Origin: Silurus meridionalis
Taxonomy: Eukaryota; Chordata; Actinopteri; Siluriformes; Siluridae
Reading direction: 5' to 3'
Length of the DNA: 64,000 nt
NCBI RefSeq assembly: GCF_014805685.1
Contig: NC_060900.1
Coordinates: forward strand, 8,278,450-8,342,449
The notes under the pieces are model-generated. The model saw nothing but the letters and a program-made list of their open reading frames with translations, did not search any database and had not been told where the DNA came from. How positions within the stretch are numbered: position 1 is the stretch's first letter; every line of letters starts with the position of its first letter. Below, one piece after another: positions 34,490 through 45,663 of this stretch. The position numbers and the translations under genes are program-made.

Positions 34490-36211
34490 TATAAACTATA
34501 TAACTCATTCACAGCAGCTTGTCTTCCCTCCTCAGCAATACCGATAAATAGGTTTTAAAAACAAAGTTATTTAATGAAGAATAACATTGTGTCTCCACTT
34601 TGCTTCTAGCTGCATCCCACCACCCTGTCATTAACACTTATATCGGTTACAGTAAGATCAAAAAGGAAAGGATTTGAGAGGTCAGGATCAGAAAAAACTA
34701 ACCGATGGAAACGCCACAGTGCGAGCCACAGAGGTTGATGTTGCTCTCGGAGATGGCGGCCATGCGCAACTGGTCAAAGGCTCGGGTGAAGAACGTGGCA
34801 AACGTAGATGCAAAAACAACGTTGCGATCACGAGCTGCACATCCCACAGCTACACTCACCTGAAAAAAAGAAAAAAGTCACAAAAATTCTCATTTCACAC
34901 AGGCACAGCCAAAACTCAGTGTGTCTGAGTACATCCTAGTAGAATTATTAATAAAAGAAAACTAGGTAGGATAGTTATATAAATCCTGACCTGTTTTATA
35001 GGTCAGTGGCTTTAATAAATGTCGTTAACTACTTCATATAATGCAACATTTTTTATGCCATTGTTGCCTTGAGAAGCTTGCAAAAACACAAACACACGCA
35101 ACTATTGTTCAGTGGTTACAAGAGGCTGTGTAGCAATAATTCAGAAATACTGCTGCATCCTTTGCAAAACTTTCCTCATCTATGACTCCACAGTAGCTAC
35201 CTGTTTTTTTTTAGCAATTTACTGTAATGACTGAGGCAATGAAACACGCATGCAATGCTATGCAGAGCACGCAGAAGACGTTTCTCGTTTAGCCTTCGTA
35301 GGATTACAATTCCATTTCTCGAACTTATAATTAATCATTTTCACTGCCTTCTATGTAGGTACTGTATATTAACCATCAGCTTTTGCTTAAAGAACATTAG
35401 ACAGTGATATACTGGCTTTGATAAGGGCTGCTCTGAGGACTGGCCGTCATCAAACAGAAATCTTTTTTTTTTCGGAAATGTTTATTGTACCATTAATTGT
35501 AATGAAAATGTAAGAATGTACACTGCTCCCTAGTTTAAATGAAGTGGAATCTGAATTTGCGCTTCAGTTTTTCAGTTCACGAGTATTTATGAGAATTCGA
35601 CACGGATATTCTGTAGTCACGTACCATATTCTGCTCTGCAATGTAGCACTCCACATAGCGGTTTGGGAATTCATTCTTGAAGAGCTCAGAAAAGGTGGAA
35701 TTCTTCGTGTCTGCATCCATGACAACGACGCGCTCATGGGAACGGCCGAGTTTTGCGAGAGCCAGTCCGTAGGCCTTCCTCGTAGCAATCTGAAAGGTTA
35801 AATCCACATTTTGTAGTTTCTGTTTATTCGAATCTGCAGATTTCTGCATCTAAAATGTCCTTTCTGAGAAGTTTTACGCATTAAAGGTGTCATCGAACTA
35901 GTTAGATTTATTTCTGCCAAAACTGAACTGAAGAGGTTTGTCTGTAAATCTTATGTTTAGAGTTACCACTTAAATATTAGGTTTTTTCTTGTGCCAGTTT
36001 CTGTACCTTCTCTCCAAGTTTGTAGCTCGGTTCGCTAAGCATGTGGATGTTTTTCAGGCTGACAGTAGGCGCGTCTTCAACTGGTATCAGAGGAGACAGC
36101 TTTATGCTGCTTGTTATCTGACTTTGTAGGTTTTTTATTACACTGTCAGCCATATCCACAGGCAGGGGTTTACCGTGCCAACCCATCTTATCCTCTGATG
36201 CTATAACGCAC

Positions 36212-36271
<60 letters not shown>

Positions 36272-38314
36272 AAAGCATATATATGTGTGAGAGCGAGGTA
36301 GAGTACAGTGACTATTACTGTTGTACTGGGAAGACATGTAAAGTTGATGGGTAGTGTTGAGAGGTTTATAATTCAGCTTATATAATTTGTGTGTGTGTTG
36401 TACCTGGAATGCCTTTGCCCTTAAAGGTTAAGGCAACGATAGCAATGGCTTGGTCATGAGGTTGACACAGAGCCTTACACAGCTCCTCCACATTGTGACC
36501 ATCCACAATGACAGCATGCCATCTGCACACACACACGAAATAATATGTGTAAGCATAGTGAAGCACTGTAGTCATTCTCGAACTTTAGTATATGTTTGCT
36601 GTGTCCGAATGAAATATATCACACACAAAGTAGTGGCAATAAAATACTGAAATAATGGAACAAAATACGGAGAAGAAAACCAGTCAAACAATGAATGTAA
36701 CAAAAATAAAGATTAAAATCACAAATTCTCCAGTTATTCATTTGAAAGTACAGTATTCTAGTTTTTATAATATTATGTTTCAGTTATGAGCCAAAGATAT
36801 TAAGTCTCTGTAGTCACGATGAATCTGAAGGATTTCCCAGACACACTGGAAGCGATATGGAATACACACCAGATGGTACGCCAACCCATGTGCCCATGCA
36901 TGTAGACACTCACCCGAAGGCTTCGCAGCGTTTCTTGTACTTCTCCACCTGGTGCTGTAGGGGTGCAGGGTCGCTCTGGCCCAGGCGGTTGATGTCCAGA
37001 ATGGCCACCAAGTTGTTCAACTGATAGAAGGAAGCAAAGGCCATGGCCTCCCACACGGAGCCCTCAGACAGCTCACCATCACCCAGCAAGCAGTACACCC
37101 GGTAACTACAGAAACAAGGAGATGGAAATAAAAAGATATTAATAAATATATCCAATGCAAAAGACTGGCAATGTATATTAAGATTCTCACAGAGCAACAA
37201 ATTACTGTGAAGTGAAATGTTATTAAAATAATACAATTAGTTCATTTTAGACATGAACAGTAAATTATTCATCTGGCTTAAAAATGATATAGAGTTTAAT
37301 TAAACTGATATTACTATAAAGCTTTATCTACATGAAAAGAAAAGGTTGACTCTGCCACTCCAACACAAATACACCTGGCAAAACCACACACCCAGAAGCT
37401 AAACACAGCTTACTGATTTTGATTTCGTAGCTATAAAATGAAAAAGTGATTAACATTTGAGCAGATTGCTGTAGATGTCAAATATGATCAGAAATGGTTC
37501 TGGTTATGGTTTGGGTTGTACTGTAGTCATGCCATCACATTCAGCATCATTGGTGATAATTATGGTAAAAAAAAAAACAACAACTTGTGACTGAGCTTTG
37601 GGGGCAGCCATGAAATAAATAAATAAACTGATCGACAGAAAACTGATGAGGGAAGCTGATGAGGGGGAAAAGATAAATATAGTGATAAGGGCAGCAAGGA
37701 AAATGAAGAGTGCAATTGTAAGATTAGTTCCCCATTAGTGTCTTATTGGAGCTGACAAATTGACGGAATGCAGAAATACAGAGAATGAAGACGATGTTAA
37801 AAGAGATGAGGAAGCAAATGCAAAAAAATAAAAAGAAATTAAACACCGAGCTCACACTAAAGACTACAAATTTGATTCATTTCTGTACCTACAATGCATT
37901 TGCTTGAGAGAATGGTGTGTCATGTCGTGGTCATATTTATCATTGTATTAGCAGTTATTTTATCCCCAGCCACTCTCAGTGCCGGTCCCAAGCCCGGATA
38001 AATTGGGGAGGTTTGCGTTAGGAAGGGCATCCAGCGTAAAACATGTGCCAAATCAAAAACGTGCGGAGGATCCGCTGTGGCGACCCCTAACGGGAGAAGC
38101 CGAAAGAAAGTTTTTTAATTAGCAGTTATTTTATGAAAATTGTTTAATACCTCGCTTTGTCAAAATATTTTCCAGTATAGGCCATTCCACATGCAGCACC
38201 AAGTCCTTGCCCGAGAGAACCTGTGGCCACATCCACAAACTGCTGTTTCTATATTTAAAAATAAATAAATAAATAAATACATACATACATACATAAATAC
38301 ATAAAACATTAAAT

Positions 38315-38379
<65 letters not shown>

Positions 38380-38455
38380 TTGAGCAAAACTTCATTCTTC
38401 AACAATTTTTTAAGCTTTAACATTAACAAAATCTGGCAGTAATACTAATAAAGCA

Positions 38456-38536
<81 letters not shown>

Positions 38537-41500
38537 CATCATCCTTTTTTCAGTTTGTAGTTGTTGATGTGGTAGAATGTCCATGAGACATGTTAGTTCT
38601 ATTTATTACATACATTAAACAAAAAAACTAAAGTTCCACCAACATTTCTATTTACTCTTAACAGGAGATAGTTTATAACTATTTATTGTTACAATTTACT
38701 ATCATCATGCCAAATTCTCTGCTTTAAAGTCTTTCCTGTGGTGAAACGTATAAATCAAAACTTTGTTACAATAAAGTTACAATAAAAATAAATAAATAAA
38801 ATGAATCAATATTTTTTAAATGTATTATTTAATTTATTATTAATAATACATTAATAGAAAATAAAGTTATTAAACATCTAAACAAAAAGATTGACCTTAT
38901 TAGACATTTTCTCTTTTCATCCCTCAATCAGAATTCACTGTCTTATTATTGTCCTCTATTTCTTCTTTTTTTTTTTTTTTTTTTTTTATATTTTCTTCCC
39001 ATGAGTCCTGCCAACCACCAAAGTTCTTTAATTTTTGATTTTGTAAAGATTGGAGGTTGAGTCATTTCACCTAGACTTCTCTCTGGTTGTATCGAAACGT
39101 TTCACTACTCTAAAGAAGCTTGAAGAAGCTTGAAGGAGCTGCTCGGTGATTAGTGAAACGTTTCCATCCAACCAGATAGAAGTCCAGTTCCACATCTGAT
39201 TCAAATCGTATTTTCTACAATGTTGTTGTATGTCATGTCCTCTTTCTACATCAAGATTTATTAACATAGTAAATTCTACTTGCAGATGGTTACTAATTTA
39301 TGCTCACACATACAGATATGTTAAATACAAAAATAGGAATAGGAATCAAGGTGCAGGATTTGATGTCAACTCTATGTGCCACTTTCCAAGTTCTTGTATA
39401 ATAAAAAACATTAAGAGTAATTTGTAGTGAAATGCTAATTAAAGTATCTTTCATATTCAGTCAACCAGTAGAAAGTCTATTGTGGAGCTCCATGTATATG
39501 TACAGTATTTGCTTACTGGAACTGGATGGCCTTCCAGGATGGAGTCAATCTTTCGGAGGTTAAGCAGCTCGCTCTCCTGGAGGTGACCTGCTTCTGCCCA
39601 GGCGGCATACAGCACAGGAGCAGCATGGCCCTTAAACACGCAAAGTTAACACATAGGGGTTTTATACCGCAAATAAGCACTCTTTACAACCACAGAAGAG
39701 TGGAACAAGAGTGAAAACAGATGTGGGCTTTTTGCTATTAGAGGCTCCAACCTGTTGTTGTTGTGAGATGCTTTTCTGCTCAGTGTGGTTGTAAAGAGTG
39801 CTTATTTGAGTTACTGTAGATGTCAGCTAGAAACAGTCTGGTCATTCTCCTTTGACCTTTTTGAACAAAGCGTTTCTGTCTGCAGAACTGCTGCTGAATG
39901 GATGTTTCTACGTAAAATCTAGTGACTCGTCCATCGGACAGTAACAACTCAACGTCAGAGACTGTAGTGATGTCCTGATGTTTAATTCTGATGTTTGATG
40001 CCAGCATTAACTGAGTTCTTTTGACTGGTATATGCTGCAACATGATTAGCTGATTGGGTAGCTGTCTTGAATGGACAAGTGTGCACATGTTCTCCATAGA
40101 GTAGTTAGCCGGGGGATATTGTTAGATTATAGATTATCATGTATCGTCTAATTGGCATCTGGTTGTTTTGATGGCACCATCAATAACACCAGGTTTAAAT
40201 GAAATTGTAATGAATCGCATGTCAATAACTAGACACTAATGAACTGATCAATGTATCACCTGGAAAGAAATTGTCACAACTGCCAGAAGTTTATATATCA
40301 CAGTATTATGCGGTGTTGACTAATAATTTTGTCTACACCACATAACTAACCTGTTTTCATTCAAACGAAAAGCCCTTGTCAGAAAAAGGACAAGAAAACT
40401 CCCCAGACCTAATGCAATCTGCCTCAACCGGTTGGTCACATCTAGACTAGTGTTACCTTTCACATACACAATGTCTCGCAACCCTATCAGATTATCCGAC
40501 ACTGTTCAGACAGAGATCACATCCGTCTGCGTGGTAGAAACTGGGTTATCAAATTGAGAGGCAGACGGATTCTTTTCTGTATTATTAGTCACGTAAATTA
40601 AACTTGGTGTTCTATACAATGTTGATCTCATATGTTTATATCTATAAGATGTAGCATTGTATCTGTTACCTTGGAAAGAACAAAGCGGTCATAGTTGGGA
40701 TTGCGTGGGTCAGCAGGTTTGTATTTCATGACGTGGAAGAAGAGCACAGACATGATCTCTGCTGCACTGCAACATGATGTTGGGTGCCTGCGGAGCAAAG
40801 AAAACTTTCCACGTTGCATTCAAAAAATTAAAAACGGGTGTGCAAACACAAACATACAGTAATGTCATAAATGCAATCACAAATGGATTCTAAGCGTTTA
40901 TTAACATATAGATGATTAGATATAGATTAATATCATTAATTATTAATACTAACATATAATTAAAGGTAAATTGAGCAAATTTGTTATTTCAGAAGTGTGT
41001 ATCAAACTGGTAGCCCTTTACATTAATCGGTACCCAAGAAATAGCTCTCAGTATCAAATAGGTTGGTGACCCCTGGTTTACAACATGCACATATTATATA
41101 ATAGATCATTTGTTCATATATATTTAGATATTATTATATATATTTTTAAATTGATGTCCCTTTTAAGTAGAGTAGGCAATATAAAAGTGGTAAAACATAT
41201 AGCATAAAGTTCATTAAATTAACTTTGACTTTTAACAATGGACTTTTTTCCAAAGTAGCTTTTCATAAATATATACGTTTATTCACTATAAATGGATCTC
41301 TAATAAAAAAAAACAATGGTGACCGTGGCAAGGAAAATCTCCTTGGGATGGTAGAAACCTTGAGAGAAACCACTCAAAGGGAACTCATCCTCATCTGGGT
41401 GGCATTGAATATCCATTCATTACAGTTCCATTATTGTTGAAATGTAATGTTCAGTGAAGGACACATCAATGCAGAACTCTTCATGCAAATTGCAGTCAAA

Positions 41501-42640
41501 AAGCCATTGTAGTAAACTGTAGTTGTTAGAAAGTAGTAGACAAATACATCCTCATAGTTTTTGAGTTGCTCAGTAACTTCATGAATCTTTAATCCCGTTT
41601 GTAATCAGACACCAGGTGTGTCAATATGTCTTCAATCCTTTCTTTATTTTTTTTGCTAGTAATTCCAAATGCTTCAATTTTACATTTGAGATTCATGCAG
41701 AAAAGAAACTATATATTTCATCACGTGGGGGGTTTTCCCATGTAGCCACATTAATCTCATTACTGGGTATTTCAGTTGTTGTGAAATGTCTAAATATTAT
41801 TCTGTCCCAAATGATATAACTGCGGTAGATGATTTTATTATTATTTTTTTTTAGAAAAGAATCATTAGACAAGACGTTTTCATCATTAACTAGATTTTAC
41901 TTGCCATAATATACTATATTAAGTAATATTCATACTTTATAACTCACTATTAGAAATGTGTGCTATATAATTACAAATACATTTTAATTATATAAAATAT
42001 TTACAGTATATACACCATATATATTGCATTTGCCGACTAATACAATAACCACTTTTGTTATTTAGCCTGAGAGAAAGTATGAGAAATGTGTAAAAAAAAA
42101 AGAGAAAATAGGACACCAGGGTCCATTTCAGCAGTTTTCTTTTTCTTCTTCAGATTAATTTCTGGTTTAAACCAGTCTAAGGTAAGACCAGGTGTGTGAG
42201 CCTTGCTGAGCACATAACCACAGCTTCTGATTCACATGGAATCAGCAGGAGCTACACATGCAGTGTGGTACAGTAGCAGCACATACACAGATGCATTCTA
42301 AAACTCATGTCATATGTGCAGATAAGTTTTGGGCATATGCATTTCTATGTAGTGTGTAAACCTAAACTGCATTAAAAAGTTGGGGGTTTAAGTCCCAGCA
42401 CTGCCAAACTGCCCCTGTTGGGTCCTTGAGCACTGCCCTTAACTCTCTCTGCTCCAGGGGCATGGTGTCAAAGCTGAACCTGCCATCATATGCCAAAAAA
42501 AATTAATGTCACTATGCTGTATATATTGCAACTGAATCATTTTTCTTTTACTCTGAGCCCTTTTCAGACTTCAGTTTGGAGATAAGCTTTATTTCTTCCA
42601 TGGTGCAGAACAATGACTTATGGAGCATCATTAATGAAAG

Positions 42641-42691
<51 letters not shown>

Positions 42692-42825
42692 AGAATATAT
42701 ACAGTGAATGTCTCTTACCCACTGCCAGCTGCAGTGGTCGCCTTTATGGAACTGATTCGGAGTCGGTTCGCGATGTTCCTCAGCTCCTGCAGTGTTTGAT
42801 TATCTGGTTTGTGATGGGGCTCCAT
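30793..42825 (-). CDS. tkt: Transketolase
   Basis: Gene-level span; fourteen coding exons total 1884 bases (627 aa plus TAA; human TKT is 623). The cytosolic homodimeric enzyme moves two-carbon units between ketose and aldose phosphates in the non-oxidative pentose phosphate pathway, using thiamine diphosphate and a divalent metal. Residue numbers match the human protein: H37 in [14 protein letters not shown]110 in GHPVP, the cofactor motif GDGELSEG with D155 then DINRLGQ, H258 in WHGKPLP, catalytic E366 in AEQNM, H416 in GSHCGVS, D424 in GEDG and R474 in IRTSRPEN. An N-terminal PP domain, a central Pyr domain and a C-terminal domain are all complete. [20 protein letters not shown] points to TKT. 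TKTL1 is excluded because it lacks part of the N-terminal domain, and TKTL2 because it is an intronless mammalian retrogene. All splice sites are GT-AG. The gene lies downstream of dcp1a on the same strand, as I recall for human. Which teleost duplicate it is remains open. Confidence 0.96.
31640..31760. repeat. Fragment of interspersed repeat (family C)
   Basis: TATCTGGGTGGTGCCAAATG followed by TCCATTTATTATAG resembles the end of the copies at 41305-41480 and 45664-45890 (CATCTGGGTGGCATTGAATA). Superfamily not assigned. Confidence 0.4.
31933..32055 (-). CDS. tkt: tkt coding exon 13 (residues 525-565)
   Basis: Encodes [20 protein letters not shown] and on to TVEDHYYE. Acceptor TTCTCAG, donor GTGAGT, phase 1 on both sides. 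Confidence 0.94.
32405..32498 (-). CDS. tkt: tkt coding exon 12 (residues 494-524)
   Basis: Encodes [20 protein letters not shown] and [11 protein letters not shown]. Acceptor GTGCAG, donor GTACTT. Confidence 0.94.
32736..32819 (-). CDS. tkt: tkt coding exon 11 (residues 466-493)
   Basis: Encodes [20 protein letters not shown] and EFRVGQAK, with R474 of the substrate phosphate site. Acceptor TTATAG, donor GTGTGT, phase 0. Confidence 0.94.
32968..33304 (+). mobile_element. Short Tc1-like element (family A), 337 bp, with a 73-codon transposase N-terminus
   Basis: The ends CACAGATCAGGCATAATATT and ATTATGCCTGGACGGTG form imperfect terminal inverted repeats. The plus-strand frame 33065-33286 has its own ATG and stop. 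It encodes the N-terminal helix-turn-helix part only ([20 protein letters not shown], then [20 protein letters not shown]). The catalytic domain is deleted. It lies in the tkt intron between exons 10 and 11, antisense to tkt. The frame could be translated only if a nearby promoter drove it. Confidence 0.85.
33342..33418. repeat. (TA)n microsatellite
   Basis: Long TA run just beyond the Tc1 copy, in a tkt intron. Confidence 0.95.
33585..33611. repeat. (TTG)n microsatellite
   Basis: About nine TTG units in a tkt intron. Confidence 0.9.
33706..33836 (-). CDS. tkt: tkt coding exon 10 (residues 422-465)
   Basis: Encodes [20 protein letters not shown] and on to VELAANTK, with D424. Acceptor ATCTCAG, donor GTTCTT (a weak donor). 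Confidence 0.93.
34437..34488. repeat. (TA)n microsatellite
   Basis: TA run bounded by mirrored ACAGTATA and TATACAGT, in a tkt intron. Confidence 0.95.
34703..34859 (-). CDS. tkt: tkt coding exon 9 (residues 370-421)
   Basis: Encodes [20 protein letters not shown] and on to CGSHCGVSI, with the TPP-ring aromatic pocket (FATFF) and H416. Acceptor TTTTTCAG, donor GTTAGT. Confidence 0.94.
35625..35789 (-). CDS. tkt: tkt coding exon 8 (residues 315-369)
   Basis: Encodes [20 protein letters not shown] and on to YIAEQNM. E366 is the general acid/base that activates thiamine diphosphate. Acceptor CTTTCAG, donor GTACGT. Confidence 0.95.
36007..36200 (-). CDS. tkt: tkt coding exon 7 (residues 250-314)
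   Basis: Encodes [20 protein letters not shown] and on to [10 protein letters not shown], with H258. Acceptor GTTATAG, donor GTACAG. The middle is the linker region, diverged from mammals. Confidence 0.93.
36213..36271. repeat. (CA)n microsatellite
   Basis: About 29 CA units, starting just upstream of the exon 7 acceptor on the minus strand. Confidence 0.95.
36404..36522 (-). CDS. tkt: tkt coding exon 6 (residues 210-249)
   Basis: Encodes [20 protein letters not shown] and on to FKGKGIP. Acceptor TGTGCAG, donor GTACAA. Confidence 0.94.
36914..37105 (-). CDS. tkt: tkt coding exon 5 (residues 146-209)
   Basis: Encodes [20 protein letters not shown] and on to YKKRCEAFG. Holds the metal and pyrophosphate motif from D155 to the DINRLGQ segment. 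Acceptor TCTGTAG, donor GTGAGT. Confidence 0.95.
37964..38116. repeat. 3' tail of an RTE-like LINE or its SINE partner
   Basis: Carries the conserved fish tail with AAGGGCATCCAGCGTAAAAC, then GCCAAATC, then ATCCGCTGTGGCGACCCCTA and GGAGAAGCCGAAAG. No coding remnant is attached. In a tkt intron. Confidence 0.7.
38151..38248 (-). CDS. tkt: tkt coding exon 4 (residues 114-145)
   Basis: Encodes [20 protein letters not shown] and [12 protein letters not shown]. Acceptor AATATAG, donor GTATTA (weak). Confidence 0.94.
38318..38379. repeat. (CA)n microsatellite
   Basis: About 31 CA units, in the tkt intron upstream of exon 4. Confidence 0.95.
38457..38531. repeat. (AT)n microsatellite
   Basis: About 37 AT units, in the same intron as the neighbouring CA tract. 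Confidence 0.95.
39061..39190. repeat. Imperfect palindromic interspersed repeat
   Basis: CGAAACGTTTCACTACTC and GTGAAACGTTTCC flank tandem GAAGCTTGAA units, with GACTTCT and AGAAGTC at the two outer edges, giving dyad symmetry. It resembles the GAAACGTTTCACTACTC-type repeat common in fish genomes. The class is not assigned. Confidence 0.5.
39517..39630 (-). CDS. tkt: tkt coding exon 3 (residues 76-113)
   Basis: Encodes [20 protein letters not shown] and on to LEGHPVP, with H110. Acceptor GTTTAAG, donor GTAAGC, phase 0. Confidence 0.95.
39670..39808. repeat. Perfect 25-bp inverted repeat with an 89-bp spacer
   Basis: The arm 39670-39694 (begins CAAATAAGCACTC) is exactly complementary to 39784-39808 (ends GAGTGCTTATTTG). 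The right arm coincides with the start of the degenerate element at 39770-40090. It lies about 40 bases upstream of tkt exon 3 in the tkt sense. Confidence 0.85.
39770..40090. mobile_element. Degenerate interspersed DNA element
   Basis: Order and wording match a widespread fish repeat: GCTTATTTGAGTTACTGTAG, then AGTCTGGTCATTCTCCTTTG, then GCAGAACTGCTGCTGAATGG, then ATTAGCTGATTGGGTAGCTG. The minus strand retains a 105-codon open frame (39780-40097) that looks like a repeat-derived frame rather than a gene. The recognised ends of the family (GTACCTAATAAAGTGGCC type) are missing. Confidence 0.55.
40670..40787 (-). CDS. tkt: tkt coding exon 2 (residues 36-75)
   Basis: Encodes [20 protein letters not shown] and on to [10 protein letters not shown], with H37. 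Acceptor CTCCGCAG, donor GTAACA. Confidence 0.95.
41007..41077. mobile_element. hAT-type element end, truncated
   Basis: CTGGTAGCCCTTTACATTAA through AAATAGGTTGGTGACCCCTG is the right end of a common non-autonomous fish hAT repeat. The left end is missing. Confidence 0.5.
41305..41480. repeat. Interspersed repeat copy (family C)
   Basis: Shares GGTGACCGTGGCAAGGAAAA, AGAAACCTTGAGAGAAACCA and CTCATCCTCATCTGGGTGGC with 45664-45890, about 80 percent alike by eye. In tkt intron 1. Confidence 0.6.
42378..42490. repeat. tRNA-derived SINE fragment
   Basis: GGGGGTTTAAGTCCCAGCAC is box B-like and is followed by the typical SINE body GGTCCTTGAGCACTGCCCTT and CTCTGCTCCAGGGGC. The tRNA 5' half is missing. 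Confidence 0.65.
42643..42689. repeat. (GA)n microsatellite
   Basis: About 23 GA units, roughly 25 bases downstream (in the gene sense) of the tkt exon 1 donor. Confidence 0.95.
42719..42825 (-). CDS. tkt: tkt coding exon 1 (residues 1-35)
   Basis: Encodes [20 protein letters not shown] and on to KATTAAGSG. The start context ATCATGG gives A at -3 and G at +4, and the start matches human MESYHKPD. Donor GTAAGA, phase 2. Confidence 0.93.
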
Positions 42826-42902
42826 GATGCAGTCCTGAGTATATACTTGTATGTTGTACAGCGTGGAAAATGAATGAAAGTCGATGGTGCGTGCTGTAAT
42901 CT

Positions 42903-42981
<79 letters not shown>

Positions 42982-42995
42982 GTGGAACTCTGAAA
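42826..42995 (-). promoter_or_regulatory. tkt: tkt 5' UTR and proximal promoter region
   Basis: Sequence directly upstream of the tkt ATG. From 42907 to 42979 it is a compound tract that reads (CT)n(CA)n on the minus strand, about 80 bases from the start codon. No TATA box or transcription start can be assigned. Confidence 0.4.
42907..42979. repeat. Compound (GT)n(GA)n microsatellite
   Basis: About 10 GT units running directly into about 26 GA units, in the tkt 5' flank. Confidence 0.95.
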
Positions 42996-45035
42996 TGAGC
43001 CATTACACAACAAAGAAACAATATATTCAATGTCTGTGTCAAAAAAGTCTGGAATTAGAGCTGCATGCTCACAAGTCTTTTATTCAAACTTGCATATGTA
43101 CAATAGAGATGATGATTAATTAATTACTAGATTAATTACTAATCTATATTTTAAGTTTAATTTAAGGTCCTTTAATGCTTTATATGCTACCCAGCTGTGT
43201 AACTGAGCACTCTTGGAAATTTGGAGTGTGAAGTTACATAGATAAGGCCAGTGTAACTGACACTGAATAATAATAATAATTAAAAAAAAACAAACGAACA
43301 AAAATACAAATAGAAAAGCTGCGAAGTCGTATTGGCCTTTTGTGATATTAGCAACAAAAGCTGAACATAGTGAGGCTGCAAAGTTCATTAGCATTAGAAC
43401 AAGCAAGAAATGCTGATTCACTGTTACGTAAACGGAAACAAAACACAAATAATTGGAAATAAATAAATTTGTATTTTGACGTTGAATGAAAATATAAAAA
43501 AATACAAATCACTCTCTCGCTTTTCCATTAGCAAGATATGAAAGGCAGAAGGTTTAAAGCAAGACAGGGGAAACAAGCGTCACAATGGTATTTTCAACAA
43601 CTACAGAGCTTAGGTTGACATAAAACATATTTGGTATGTAATCCATCACACTGGCGTCATACCATTTATCCCGTCTTCACACTTGCCTTTAAATTCCATT
43701 CATAAAAGCAATGTGAGTAATGTATCTGATGAGGATTTGTTTACTGGATGGTATTTAACAGATGTGCTTGTGGAGTAACAGCTACTATTAGTATGAACTC
43801 AGTCAGATACGTGTTTTGAACAGCTATTTATTTTAGATAAACTAGTGAGCGAGTTACAAACTAATGTCATCATCTTTCTAAACAGACATCGTCATGGGCA
43901 GTTTTTAACAATAGTACAAAATTAATAATAAAGTGAAAATGGCAAGTAAAGGAATACAATAAATAAAGCCAGGCAGTTGCGTAGATGTACCCAAAAACAG
44001 TCAATATACAATCTTTATGTAACCTCTTTTGCCATTTGTGTAACTTTTTTTTCCTACATTTTCCAATCATTCCCTCATTATCTCTGAATGTCCAGGTTCT
44101 TTTCAATTAAAGAAAAATAATAGTGTTGGGGCACATCCATTATGATTTTTTTTTTTAAGTAGTATGTGATTTACTTATGGTTACTTCTTGACCCCGTTCA
44201 TGACCCTGTTATCTGTTCTTTTGTCACATTTATTACTCGTGACAAATCACCCCTTAAGGACAAGAAATGCTGTGATCATTACTGCTAAAGTGTGCTAGTT
44301 CTTATCACATCATATTCACCTAATGTGAATATACTACATGTAATACATGGTAGAAACACATCATGATGAAAATGTTGAGAAAAAAGCACCATAGGTCCAC
44401 CTCCCCCAACCCTTTTGAGAAAGTCAGAAAATTAAGAAACTACAATACAATCTAGTGATAATTACTTAAAAATTGGAGATACAAAGTAAAGATTTTGAGA
44501 AGTCAAAAGTCAAACCTTTAAAACTTATTACAATGAAGGTAAAAAATAATCATAAAAATAAACTACAAAGTTGAGATGCTGCTGTCAAACAAAAGAAAAA
44601 AAAAGAAAACATGTTTTGCTGTTGTTTTTAATCTTCTACCTGGTGAAAAACAGCAATATGAGTAATATTAGTACTAGAATAAAAGCAAGTAATTCACATA
44701 TCACCTTTTAGCCAGCAAGTGTTAGCCTGGGGATATTGGTGTGGAATATTTTGACATGCCATGTCCAATATCATATTTATAATTAAAATATCATATTTGA
44801 GTAAATGGAACGTACCTGACTTATGAATTAGAAGTGTTTTCTGCTGATTCCCAAATATGGACTTTTAATATCTATTATTCCTAAATGTTTATTCTTCCTA
44901 AAATTCCTCATTTCTGCTTAGTGGTTAAAATATAGTAAAATAATTTTCTTCTTCTTTGCTTATTCCAGTCCAGGAAAGAGACAGGATCAACTTAAGGGAA
45001 AAAAATTCTTACATTTTCCTAGAAAACTTCTCAAT

Positions 45036-45125
45036 GGAATGAAATCTGAACTTAGTACCGAGAGTTGCATCGAGGACCCTGAAGCGCTGAGACAGCAGCG
45101 CTACCCACTGTGCCACACTGCCTCA
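45036..45125 (-). repeat. tRNA-derived SINE fragment
   Basis: The minus strand reads GGCACAGTGGGTAGCGCTGC, then GTCTCAGCGCTTCAGGGTCC, the head of a common fish SINE with a box A-like sequence. The box B position (TCCTCGATGCAAC) is eroded. Confidence 0.6.
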
Positions 45126-45663
45126 TTTTCTTGGTCAATTAAGCTAATTTTACTGCTAGTACATGATACTGAGACTTCAAGATCACCCTCAAGCGTAAAG
45201 CTTCCTAAAATATGTTCCCTTCACTGGTTTCCTGTAGCTGCAGACATCTGATGCAAAACACTGATAGATACTTCCAGTCCTTTCTGGGGGTCCAGAAAGC
45301 AGGTTATAAAAAAAAAAAAAAAAAAAGGGCCAGAGTAAGTAAAGATTTTTATTCCAACATAGCAAAAGCCACATCTGACAATTGACTACAAAACATTTTT
45401 TTACTTCATTTGTTTAGTTTGAGTGAGTCATTGTAGCCTCAGACTCTTGTTTTTGGGGAGACAGGAGTCAAACCTGTGGTCTTCTACAGTTTTTACCCAT
45501 CCGAAAAGACCACCGTAGTTGTAAAAAAAAAAAAAAAAAAAGGGAGTAAGTCATTATATCCTTTCTGGTAGCTCTTGTCCATTTTCGTCTGATTCTTCCT
45601 TGTTTATACCATTCTGTCTGATCACATATTTGGCTGAATGGATAACAGCATAAACATACAGAT

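Noticed and set aside
35544..35801. Plus-strand 85-codon frame opposite tkt exon 8
   Set aside because: It is an antisense shadow of a strongly conserved coding exon.
30793..42825. TKTL1 or TKTL2 as the identity of the transketolase
   Set aside because: TKTL1 lacks part of the N-terminal cofactor domain, which is complete here. TKTL2 is intronless. All checked residues number as in TKT.
42780..43042. SLSLSL and THTHTH frames upstream of tkt
   Set aside because: Pure translation of the (GA)n and (GT)n microsatellite.
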